NCBI RefSeq assembly: GCF_014529535.1
Contig: NW_023503302.1
Span: forward strand, 2,784,706 to 2,848,705
Reading direction: 5' to 3'
DNA length: 64,000 nt
Source of the DNA: Bradysia coprophila
Lineage: Eukaryota; Arthropoda; Insecta; Diptera; Sciaridae
The notes beneath the pieces were generated by a model, which did not search any database, was not told the origin of the DNA, and saw only the letters and a list, made by a program, of their open reading frames with translations. Position 1 is the first letter of the stretch. Every line of letters starts with the position of its first letter. The translations under genes and the position numbers were made by a program. Shown here piece by piece: positions 47,262 to 58,874 of this stretch.

Positions 47262-50200
47262 ATCCAACTCACCATTTGTGTACAAAACACGTCCCAGTGA
47301 ATTATTGTCTTCATCATCGGCTCTGATTAACACGTCTCACACAATTTTCACAATTTGTCCCATAGAGACATGCAATGATTCCTACGAGTTGAGATTGAGA
47401 CATCAGTAGGTGTTAAGTATTTATCGGTCTATTCATAAGTCAGTCGTAATGTTATTATTATTCTTGATTATTATCTCATACGTTAGTGATATAAACACGT
47501 CAAAGAAATGGGTATGTGATACAGAAAAAATGTTTTAATTATGATCCATCCAACAAAACGTATACAAAACTGTTGTGAATTATAACCGAATGGAAATGAC
47601 AAAATGAAATGAAGGTATACGACGAAAGGAAAAAAAACGTTTGAAATAAAATAGAATTAATCTAATTTGGTAGGTTTTATTGTTGGTTTTTTTTTATTAT
47701 ATTTTATTTCAAAGAAACAAAATTCAAGATTTATCGTGGGAACTTTTTTTACGGTATCTATCAGTATACACAATATAACATCTCATTGAGTTTTGGACAT
47801 ACTTGTATTATGTATTACTCAAAAGTAAATGATTTTTAAATGTTTTACAGCACGTTAACTGTAATGCAAATTCGGAAACTTGAAGCGAAGTATTAAAGAG
47901 CTTTGGATATATTTTTTTCACCAAATCATTGCCGCATTGGCGGTGAAAAAAATTGTAAGTTGGTTGGATTTAATTTTGTTTGTTTGTTAAAAGTCTCTTT
48001 TACTTTCTGTAGGAGGAGTTGCAATTACAATAACATTTTCTTTTGAAAACATGATGTAACGCGTTGTTTTGAGAATGCCATTCCCAGTTTAACGTTCGGT
48101 ACACGGCTACCTCGACGGCTACGTCATCACTAATAGGAAACAAATGAAGTAGAAGATTTTGTATAAATGGATTATAAAATACTTCGAAAAAAGTATCAGA
48201 TTCGATAAAACTGGTGATATGTTTGACGACCGTTTGTGTGTTTAAAAAATCTCATACTTCAACCGAACAGAAGTATAACTCACATCTTCAACTGTCGAAA
48301 ATTGTCTTTCCTAACTAGTGAACAACATTATGTTCATGTAGAGTAACGTTGTATGTGAACTGAATATATTATGAATTGGACTGAAATTGTCGGTTCTTAT
48401 AATTCTTTCCATGAGCCTGTACGAAAACAACAACATCTTCAAATTGAAATTAACTGATGGATACAATATCGGTCTGTTCATCGTTGTAGTTTTTTTTTAT
48501 TATTCTTATCGACTGGGGCTATAATTGCCTATTTATATCGCAAAACAATTTTGCTCTGTAATTTCTATTATACAACATTTACGTTGCACATAAAAGGCCG
48601 ATCGTCCCTTCAACCATTTGTGTCTCCGTAAAAACTATTTTTTACGTACCGCAAAAGAATAAAAAAAAGTCGTGACATTTTACGTTATCACGAACTCGAA
48701 CAACCTTATAAGAGTTTATACCGTTTTTATTGTGCACATAGTTCTTTGTACACCAACATTCATCTGTTGAAGCTGTACCGTATACTCTCTTGGCTTTGGT
48801 ATACTGTGTAATAATATAATGTTGTTTAATCGTCGTACATAATGTTAGATCTTCCACGGTATTACTTATATTGTTTTTCAAATGGATTTTATATAGTAAT
48901 TCTAGTTCGACTTGACTAATTGCTCAAATTTTGTTTATATTTATATTCACGAACAAGTTTTACGGAGCCGAATGCATTTAGCTATTAAGTTATTTAAGAC
49001 TGAAGATGAAGCAGAAGAAGAAGAGGTTAGAAATTAAATAAATCTTTTGCTTAAAAAGAAAGTGTAGGTGTTTTATAACGTAAGCGCGACACGATTTAAG
49101 AAGGGCATGGATGTATATTTTTAACGGCTAAATTTCAATATTTTATAATTTGAATTTTTTTTTCTTCTTTTTCTTTAATATTTAATACATTTTATACACA
49201 GACATGCATTTTATTATAATTTATGTACAGCCTGTCATATCTATATGCATATGCGATATGAGCATAAATTTCATTTATTATGAAAGGTAACGAAAAAATG
49301 AATTCTGGATTTTATACGGAAATTTCTTACCACGTGCAGAGTGAGCGCGCAATAACATGGCATTTAGGTTATTATATAGCTCTTTTCTTACATTTAATTT
49401 AAAGAATCTGTAAGATATGGGAACTTTTTGATCGTGATAGCAATTTGTGAGACAGGAATTCGAATTGTAGAGATACAGATCTGAACAGAAAAGCGATAAT
49501 CAATTAAGACGGCCATTAGAAGTGTCTTCGTATGCGGTATGTTAAGTGACGTTCGTCTATTTATGATCGTATCGAAGGCGTACCACCATTATGAGGAACA
49601 ATTTGTGAATTGAAAAAGGTATAAATCACAATTGAAACTCAATGTTCTTGGGCATCATCGCCCATCATCAATTTAATGTACTAAAATTTAGGGTCTAGTT
49701 AGACTCAGTTGATAGGAACCCTCTGTTGTAGAGGCGCTGAGGTGTCACAATTCGTTTCTTTTCTTATTCAGTATTCTATTCTTTGCGCTCTATTTCTGGT
49801 GAAATAATTTCATTGAAGTTAGACATTGGTAATTTTATGACGAAATGTAATAGAAATGGTGCAAAAAGCATTTCCCTACACAACAGCCAAAATAAGTAAC
49901 ATTTTGTCAACTAATCATAAAATAAAATCTAGGACTTCAATTAGAAAAATATTTATCATTCAATGAAGTTTGCTTCGGTTGCCTAATTAACCGTAACTAT
50001 AATTTGTACTAGAAATTTTCATAAAATCGAAAAAATATCTCACGCCACATACTCTTGTAAATTAGACTGAATTTCGACTCGTCGTAATGATTCCATGTAC
50101 AATTATGCAACTTTCAATGTTTAAAACACTTTTATGCTCAGGCAGATCAATAGAACGTCCTTGAGATATTGTTTTCCCAGAAAAAAAGATTCCCATTTGC

Positions 50201-51788
50201 TTGTTACAATACAATCGGGTGGGCTGCAATGCTCGTAATAAATTATGAATAAGTAATTTTGTACGAAAGTCAATCATTTCTGACTTCAATGTTATTACAA
50301 AATATTTTCTTTTGTTGAAGTACAAGTTCAAAGGCACGGTATCCTTCACTGTTTTCTCTTTAAAATTTAATCAACTTTTTACCTAACAATTTGTGCAGAC
50401 ACAGCTTAATTCTCGCACTCATTAAAATTAACATAAATCACCAATAAAATGACGTTTATGAATTTGAAATCTTAATATTTTTTTCTATCTATACCCATGT
50501 CATTATCACATCTGATCACACCTATAAATATGGTAAAATGAAAATATGTACAGAAGAAGGTGTAGAAAACAAGAAAAAAGATCGATGCGCGTATACGCCT
50601 GTGTCAACATATATATCTTATAAATGTGGGTTAATTAATGATTAAACATTCTTGAGCATGATTATTGTAAATTTTTGCGTTTTCCTTTACTTTACCGAAA
50701 TGACGAAGTGTGGTTTCTTTTCGTTTCTTCAAATAATATTTATGTTTCACTTAATTTAATTAATAAATTTATTAAAAGCTCAATTGTTTATTTGAATATA
50801 TTAATATATATTCACATCCTAATATCGCAATTTAGCCAGTTATTAGTTAACATTACACACCTAAAGATAGACAGGAAAAAAAAAGAATTGAAAGTTAGAT
50901 TGCTGTTGGAAGCAGATATATTACCATTGCAAACATGTTTTATATTCGCAATTTATACATAAAATAGGAAGCTGTGCGGATGTTTGTATATAATACATGC
51001 ATACAATGTATGTGAGATATGAACATGGAAAGTGGCATGAACTTTTACCTTTGACAATGTATCCAACGTAAAAGTTGTAATATTGAATTTGATTGTAATA
51101 GTAATATTAATGACTATTGTGCCGTGCCCTGTTATCAGATACATTGGTGCGTTTTTAAATATTCGAGAAATTACTCATCAGGATTCTGCAACAATATTAA
51201 TCACAGGTTTCGTGGGAAAGAAAGTTAATCGAAATGGTAACAGGGGCGAGTTGACTCTATTTCCATAAAATATTTATACACACGAAACGATTTGGAAAGC
51301 TTTGCAATTTTGAAGGCCACGAGTTACAAGCAAAATATTTTAGGTAAAACCTCTAAGTTTAAACTAAGACTTCGAATGCAACCGTTGTTTAGTTATACAT
51401 GAAATATTTTATGAAACGGTCTTCCATCTGTTACGTCAAAGACGGCAGTAATAAATGAAGGTCTCTGGGTAATGTTCTTTTTTAAGTATTAATTAAATGC
51501 TTAAACAAACGAAGTGAAAGAATATGTACCAAAGATTTCGCGATACTTTGAACATAAAGTAGCAGATTTTATGATTTTGTTTTTGTACGTCGTTTCTATA
51601 CTTCTATGAACCAGGATTAGCACTAATTCGGGTTCAATTAATACATTAATAAATACACGAAATTATGAGCTAATTGACCTTTAATCGATGACACTCTATG
51701 GTAAGCGAACACTGAGCAACACTTTTTTGTTTTAAATATAAAAATTATATAAAAAAAGGAATCGTTTTAAGAGTTATGTGCATTTGAT
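47262..51788. other. Gene-free AT-rich DNA
   Basis: Short open frames only; none with motifs, signal peptides or paired splice sites. Confidence 0.35.
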
Positions 51789-51796
51789 GCCTCACT

Positions 51797-52053
51797 AGAG
51801 GGGCAGGTAATCGTGTACCTTGAGTGCAAAATGAGTTTCTAAAAGAAAATCCTCAAATGATTTTCTAGGATTCGAAAGGAGTTTTTGTCAATTGCAAAGG
51901 ATTTTCAAGCATTTTAGAAGTTTTTGTTTGATTTTCAAGGATTTTCATAAAATTTAAAGGATTTTTTGTGAGTTTTTTTTGCGAATTTGAGGATATTTTC
52001 AACAAAAGATTCTTGTGAGTGCAAAAGGATTTTCTGTGTACATATGCCCCTCT
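51797..52053. mobile_element. hAT-type MITE (257 bp) with degenerate AGGATTTT repeats
   Basis: The termini AGAGGGGCA and TGCCCCTCT are perfect inverted repeats. They are flanked by GCCTCACT (51789-51796) and GCCTCACC (52054-52061), an 8-bp duplication with one mismatch, as in hAT elements. The inside is built of variants of AAGGATTTTC on one strand. No coding capacity. Confidence 0.75.
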
Positions 52054-52061
52054 GCCTCACC

Positions 52062-53533
52062 AATAATTTCGTACGCCAAGAGGACAGCTTTGAAACTGCA
52101 TCATCTAAAGGCAACAACAGATAGCATTATAACAATTGCATGCACAATTCTTTTAAATTGTTTTTTACTGATGCCGATCGACAACAAATTTTCCTAACTA
52201 AAACATTCTTTGATAAAGAGAAACTTGTTTCAACTGCAATTGTCATGAGACAACAACTGACTTCTTGGGCACAAAATCTTAATTGGTGTAAATCATTAAA
52301 CTGTTTTAGTGTAGCATTGATGACATTCAATAGAAGCGTCGAAATTGTTTAAACGAAATAGTTTTTATTGTGCAAAAAAAGCACCAGCCAGTCAATTTAA
52401 TTTAACTGTCGTCACAAGCACTTTCTTCATATAATAATCAATGGAAAAATGCCATCAAAAAGTATATTTATACTATTTACTCAGCCAATAATAACTGTTT
52501 GTATTTTCTGATGATGACATCGTTAAATGGTTTTATTGAAACACGGCATATACTAGAAAGAAAATACATATTTATGTAAATTAATACAAAATGAACTGCA
52601 CAACATTTCAATATCATTCTCTCGCATTAGAGTGTTGTACGAGAAATGGACACATTTTTAAAGACATGTTTAAACATATAAATATTGTAAATATATTCAA
52701 CAAATATGGGAGAAATTATGTGCTTTTTTCTTCAAAGTTTTGATGAGAAAAAAAAAAAAATTATTCGGATTTTAAAATGTATTTATATGAAAACACACAA
52801 ATATTTTCTGTATGGTGGCATAAATTTTACAATAATATTGGAAAAACCTGTTCGGTTGTTAATTTTTATGTAAATTTATACTTCGATTAAAAGTGAAATA
52901 TTAGAAATGAAAATTTCAAAATGAACCGTTGATGTATTGCTCTGTGGCCGCGAATTTTTTTTCTACAGATTTTTTTTTACAATTTTTACGCACTTGACAA
53001 CTCAATAAGCGAAAAATGTGTACGCTGCGCGTAAGTTGTAAACTTTAAAAATCAACAAAAAAAAATGTTCGAAAATTTCTCGAATGGCAAATAAGAAAAA
53101 AATAGAAAACTGGACATGTGCTTGACGTAAACAATTATCAAAAACAAACAATCTTAATATACGTGATTTATGATCAGTCGTGGCCATTTGCCTCCCGGTG
53201 GTAGTGGTCTAATGAGTAAATTCTAGATCTCTAGAGACATTCTAGCCAGATAAGGTAAATTTATATTTAGAAATCAGATCGTAGATAAAACGATGTTAGT
53301 GTTATTTATGTTGTGTATCGCTTTTCTGTAATTTAATATATGGAGATATTAGACCTAGACCTACGGTCGCAGTATGCAGAATGCAAACGTTTTTATATAC
53401 ATTCAAAAAGGGAGAAGTTCTCCTCAACATTTTCGAACAATTTAATTGAAGTTCAAATGAAAGGTATCGCGATGTAGTTGATAAGTCTATTTATCGCTCG
53501 AAATCATTATGGTTGTAACATACGCTTTGCTAT
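52062..53533. other. Gene-free AT-rich DNA
   Basis: No supported gene. Overlapping open frames near 52127-52352 on both strands are about 70 codons and lack motifs. Confidence 0.35.
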
Positions 53534-55283
53534 TAGAGAACGTTAGCTAGACGGCCGCTAACGCTAATTTCCAACGCTAAATCCCCCGCTAACGCTAAAA
53601 TCAACGGTAATGCCCTGTCAATAAATGGCACCATTGTGAATGCATACACATGGACGACGCAATTTTCGATTTATTTTCATTTATTAATTTAAAAGGTCAT
53701 CCGGATCAATATTTTATTACTGCAATCCGTAGATCTAATTTGCAGGAAGGCAGCGACACTGTGCTGGAAAAAATCTATAAACTTTACAATGTGCTGTTCG
53801 ACGACAAACATCCTCAACTACACAACAAACACGTGGTTAACCTGCAATTGAAACACATGAAATTAATTTTGTGATTATTACTTCCACAATGTGATCGGAT
53901 CAATATTTTATCAATGCAATTAGTAGATCTGACTTGTAGGAAGCCAGCGGTATTAAGCTGGAAAAGTTTTATTCACTTTTGATTGCAATAAAACGTTTTA
54001 CGAATCACATTTTCCAACTGCATGTTCGTCGTGTGGAGGATACTATTTGTAACATTAAAAAGAGAATAAAAAACGTTTCCAGCTTAATACCGCTGGCTTC
54101 CTACAAGTCAGATCTACTTATTCTATTGATAAAATGTTAATCCGATCACATTGTGGGAGTAATAATCACAAAATTATTTCAGGTGTGTTTGGGGCACGGT
54201 GTGTTTGGGACTAAAACTAAACCTGTCTTGCCCGTTTCTCTTCCATATGCTCATTGAAGAGTATAACCTGAAGTGAACCATAACTCGCCGATCCATGAAG
54301 CAATCGTCTTCTTCTCGTCTTTTCTACCTCTTAATACATTCATTCCTGAACCCAATACCACATCTGCATATAGAAATACAGTTAAAACAATGCTCTGATC
54401 TGATACATCTCGCAATGAGAATGGACCTGTCGTATTAAGAAAGACGCATAGGGGTTTAGAGCGTCTACGGATTATTTGTGTAAGAAAAGAATCTCGTCCA
54501 TTGATCCACCGTTCACTCAGTCTCAGCGTCAGTTTTTTACCATATTCAAGACTTCAACCGAGCTAAACAGAACAATAAAAACCACGACAGAAGGGCCATA
54601 TTCTAAGTCCAAGTCGTCCGAGTCTCGTTTACCCTAGAGTACCCAGAGACACCGTTTTGTTCCGCTAAATTCAAAAACTTCGCAGTTCATCTTTACAATT
54701 CCAGTGAAATGTGAAGTAAAGACAAACACATTGGGGGACTCATCAGGGACGACTCGGTGTGTTTGTTACCTGTCTTGCCCGTTTCTCTTCTATATACTCA
54801 TTGAAGAGTATAACACAGGGCCTATTTTAAGGAATTTAATTTCCAAAAATTTCCAAAATTTCACAAATTTCACAAAAATTCTTAAAATTTCTAAATTTGG
54901 TTTTCTGAAAGATGTCATTCCAAAGTAATCAGTTAAGCTCAAAGACATGAAAAACAACTAAAAAGGCAGTAAAAACAACATTTACGATGCAATCTGTTGT
55001 GTTTTTAGATAAAATGACGAAAAGTGATGGAAAAATTGGAGAATTTGTGGGAATTTAATTTCCTTAAAATAGGCCCAGGTATAACCTGAAGTGATTCATA
55101 ACTCGCCAATATATGTGTTACACCGAGACACACCGACACCGAGACACACCGAAATTGCGTCGTCCATGTGTATGCATTCACAATGATACCATTTATTGAC
55201 TGGGCATTACCGTTGATTTTAGCGTTAGCGGGGGATTTAGCGTTGGAAATTAGCGTTAGCGGCCGTTTAGCTAACGTTCTCTA
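53534..55283. mobile_element. Palindromic TA-flanked element, copy 2, with foreign insert
   Basis: Same family as 12933-13900: it starts TAGAGAACGTTAGCTAG and ends GCTAACGTTCTCTA. The left arm keeps the open frame (53650-53874, core KGHPDQYFITAIRRSNLQ). The central loop is inverted relative to copy 1. In the right arm, about 190 bp that would encode the mirrored frame are replaced by about 964 bp of unrelated DNA (about 54187-55150), which itself has CGGTGTGTTTGG-like words at one end and CACACCGA words at the other and contains a nested hAT-type MITE. Confidence 0.8.
54816..55078. mobile_element. Nested hAT-type MITE (263 bp) with a visible empty site
   Basis: It starts CAGGGCCTATTTTAAGGAA and ends TTCCTTAAAATAGGCCCAG, inverted repeats of about 29 bp. 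Flanks are GTATAACA (54808-54815) and GTATAACC (55079-55086), an 8-bp duplication. A second copy of the host repeat at about 54209-54300 shows the uninterrupted site GAAGAGTATAACCTGAAGTG, which proves the insertion boundaries. Confidence 0.85.
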
Positions 55284-56043
55284 TTATAAGGTGAACACTG
55301 CTCAAAGTTTATAGATTTTGTAGTTGTCGTTGTCAATGAGAGATGACAATGCCTAAGGGGTATTTAAGGGGTAAAAGGGTATGTATAAATATATGTGTGC
55401 CAACTTCTAAAAATAAAAAAATTAAACACACTTCTGACCGGTGGCGACTCGCTTGACGAACGAATAATATGAGAACAAAATCCTTATTCTATTAACGTTA
55501 ATTTAAGGTTTTCTTGTCTCAAACTATGAACATATGTACTTTTTTAGGTCCAAGCATGTATTTATGATAGTCATACGTTAACAGTTTTAGTAGTAAGATA
55601 CGGCAAGTACGTATCTTGAGAAGTTTAAAGGGAGGAGACATATAAAGTTGCACAGTAGTTGCAAAATATATAAATGACATTTATGGACATGGACAACTAA
55701 GTAATTGCGTGAATGTCTCAATTAGAATTAATCAGATATCTCTTCCGGCTACGTTTTTCAACTTTTTAGTTTCGTTACTAGAAGATTACTAATTACGTGA
55801 TAATTGAACAGAAAAATGATGTTAGATTAAATTTCCTTAAATTTATCGATGACATCTAGGCTCCACTATCCAAAAAACTACCTTTAACAATTTTAACTAA
55901 AGTATAAGTCCGCTCATCTTGAATTGCAGGGGCGCAAATTTGAAAACTGACACATTTTCTGTTTTGAGGTTTACTGGCTTTCAAACGGTTTCCGTGCGTG
56001 TAGTTTGTAAATTTGCAACAACAAAAAACAGATAAAAGACATA
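55284..56043. other. Gene-free DNA
   Basis: No supported feature. Confidence 0.35.
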
Positions 56044-56159
56044 CAATCGCTAAACCGAACTGGTGTGCAAAATAGCACCAGCTGGTCACATACAATTCCA
56101 AATGGGACCAGCTGGTGCAAAATAACGTATGCACACCAGTTCGGTTTAGCGATTGTAGA
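56044..56159. mobile_element. Tiny TA-flanked palindromic MITE (116 bp)
   Basis: TACAATCGCTAAACCGAACT at the left and AGTTCGGTTTAGCGATTGTA at the right are perfect inverted repeats, followed inward by a second inverted pair around CACCAGCTGGT and ACCAGCTGGTGC. The whole element is nearly one palindrome. Confidence 0.8.
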
Positions 56160-58150
56160 ACTTGAGATCATTTTTCTATCAGCAAGTTGGATTTTTTTGC
56201 ACACAGCAAACGGCTAAATCTTTCAATACCTCAATCATATCGCATGAATCATGACTTTATAATCTTCAAGAATTAGATTTTCGTGCTGCGCCGTAACAAT
56301 TTTCATATTTATTTATTATTATTTTGAATGGAGTTTAGAACTCGATCAAAATATTGTGCATAAAATTGAGCAAAAAATATGTTCCCCAACCAAATTAAAA
56401 TTTTTTGGAATGGGCTTAAAATAATATGAAGATTTTGGAACAAAATTCGAGGAACGAACGGACTATTAAAATGTTCATGGGGCTTGTGCAGTATTATTAG
56501 GAGCCAATATAGAAATTAGTTGCAAACAACGAAAGAGACATCAGCCATCGTTCAAAATAGCTCGCACATTTATCCCTAAAATTCGTTTCTGTTTTGATTT
56601 CCTTTTTCTCCTATGGGACAATCCGATTATTGTGTATTTCGGTACTCCGTTTATAATTAATTGATTCTACTTCTCATTGAGAAAACAGTGAAATGTGAAA
56701 TAGAAAACAAGATCTAATCAAAACAAAGACGTTGGATGTTCCGTGAACTGTTCATCACAATAAATTGTATACAATTTCGCACAAAAATTTGTTGAATTCG
56801 AAATAAGCATAAATTTGCTGGTATAAAGTAAAGTCCATTATCTGTGTCTAATGTGAGCTTCCTAAATTCATAAAAAACCAAATATACAAAAAACACTTTC
56901 ATCGCAACCAAAAACAAAATCAAATTAAATCAAATTGAATAAAATTAAAGTTAAAAAATAAAAAGTCGGAGTTTAATTGATGGAAATAAGAAAGAAAGAA
57001 AAGAAGAAAAACTTGCCAAATTCATTTTGTGATCTGGATATTAATCCGAAATGTGTAAAAACGTTCTGAATGGGTATCACCACTGTACAATCAATTCTGC
57101 AAACCACAACAACTATTTTATACTAATTTGACGACGGATGCAAAACACTTTCGTATAAATATTTAAAGTACGCTTCCTCCGGTTAACAGTCAATTAATTT
57201 ATTTAAATTTTTAAAAAAATTCTTTTTTTCTCTCTCAATTTGTCTTTACACAAAATATTTTAGTTTTAAAAAATATTTGAAAGAACCGCGTTCCAAAAAT
57301 ATCAATGCTTACACCGTGAAAGACATTCACCTACTGATTAATACCGCAAGATGCTGTACCTTGCTTTGCACCACTGTTATTGTAATGGCACATGTATATA
57401 TATAAAACTCTCATATGGTACTCGATGTTAATGTTTCATAAAATACAATCATGGATTTTCGATGGTCAAACTTTGATAAAAAGATTTTTACTAGCATTGA
57501 CTTGCATGGATGATATTGGTTTTTTTCCTTCTTTTCTTCTTCTTTGGTCTTTGATTTGAACATAACGGTGGGAGTTGAATTTTTGGTGAGATGGTTTTTA
57601 GTTAATTTAACAAAAACTCTTTTGCATATATACACCACTGTATGGCTGTTCGATGCGTTCACACACTCGGTAGCGGATTAATGAATAAACAAATGTAAAT
57701 GGACAAGTTAGAAAAACATTTTGCTGCGAAAAGAGTTATAGAATATCCATTCGCATATCGGCTTAATAAATTTAACTTAATAATTGCAACATAATACACA
57801 CCAGATCAGGCGAAGATTACAAATTGCACGTATTTGGCATTTGACTATTTTTGAGTATACATTTAATACACAAGATACTCTTTTCGGGTATTATAGACGG
57901 AAATTATTCCCAATAATTCACCGAGTGCAGACATCGTCCATCGAACAAATTAAGAATCATTTTGCAATATATTTTGAAAATAGACATTTTTTATGATTTT
58001 TAAAATAAATTTATTTTAAAATAATCTGACATGATTGACATTTGCTATTTTCTTTTGACAACATTGTACCAAAAAAATACACCACAATATTTACCTTTAA
58101 AGCCAACATATATAATATCAATATGATGAGTGTGAATATGATGGTTTGTT
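56160..58150. other. Gene-free AT-rich DNA
   Basis: Only short open frames; nothing that I can support as a gene. Confidence 0.35.
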
Positions 58151-58194
58151 CGCCTAAGAAAAAAAGAAGGTTAAATTTTGGTGTATTTAATGTA
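58151..58194 (+). repeat. 44-bp direct repeat, left copy
   Basis: CGCCTAAGAAAAAAAGAAGG plus the following 24 bases (ending TATTTAATGTA) recurs at 61164-61207 with one mismatch. The two copies bracket the Tudor and Fanzor remnants. On the minus strand the sequence reads as a polypyrimidine tract ending CTTCTTTTTTTCTTAG, i.e. like an intron 3' end; on the plus strand it can encode PKKKRRLNFG. Confidence 0.85.
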
Positions 58195-58656
58195 ATAATG
58201 ACTCGTTCGATTTTCTCCAGATTGTCGGGTAACTTTCGTAGATCGGTCGCGTACGATTCGTTTCAATAGTAGATGAAGTGGACTTTTATGTTCCGATGAA
58301 TGACAGGACCCAGATTGTCCAACTCAATTTGATCTGCACTTACCGTCTTCGCCAACCGTCAAAATCTCAGCTCGGTAAAATGCATCCTACCACAGTGCAG
58401 CACAAAGTTGTCCGGTACATTTGTGACCATCTTCCAGCAAGGGAAATTCATTGGCAGACGTCATGGCTGCCTCCATATCATTGTTGAGTTGAATGTAAAA
58501 CTGATCCGGCGCAATCAATTCGGAGATGAATGCTGAATGCTGAATTAGCGTGCTCCTGAATTTGTACTCCACGCACGAACAGTTCGACGATTGCCGGACT
58601 GGATTCTTTGGAAAGTACACAAAGAAAGCAGATAAGAGGAACGAGTCATTCACCAA
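58190..58656 (-). pseudogene. Tudor-domain gene fragment with stops and a retained intron
   Basis: On the minus strand ISELIAPDQFYIQLNND, then CTGQLCAALW, a TAG stop (58389-58387), DAFYRAEILTVGED, a 61-bp GT-AG intron (58283-58343), and VHFIYY, a TGA stop (58265-58263), then NESYATDLRKLPDNLEKIER. This follows the Tudor consensus (P-FYIQ, FYRA, VHFIDYGN, DLR-LP). The conserved FIDYGN has Asp changed to Tyr and Gly changed to a stop. Tudor domains bind methylated arginine and often act in germline/piRNA complexes. The retained intron means this is a genomic fragment, not a retrocopy. It abuts, and is divergent from, the Fanzor relic. Confidence 0.75.
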
Positions 58657-58874
58657 CGTAAAATGCTCGTTAAATTCAATCGTTCAGGCAGATGCAAACT
58701 CCAAATTGATCGTAGAAGTAATCATCGAAATGGCCATCAGAACGACAAAGATCTGCTATGTGGCTTCTTTGATGATGTTGCATATGGCAAATACAAAATT
58801 CGATGAAGCTTGTTAACGAATGCTTCCAGACGGTAACCCAAAGTTGTTAACGAAGAAAACTAGATCCTCCGTTC

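Noticed and set aside
58278..58816. Plus-strand frames upstream of the Fanzor as its N-terminus
   Set aside because: This DNA reads as a Tudor domain on the minus strand, and an in-frame stop at 58848 separates it from the Fanzor ATG.
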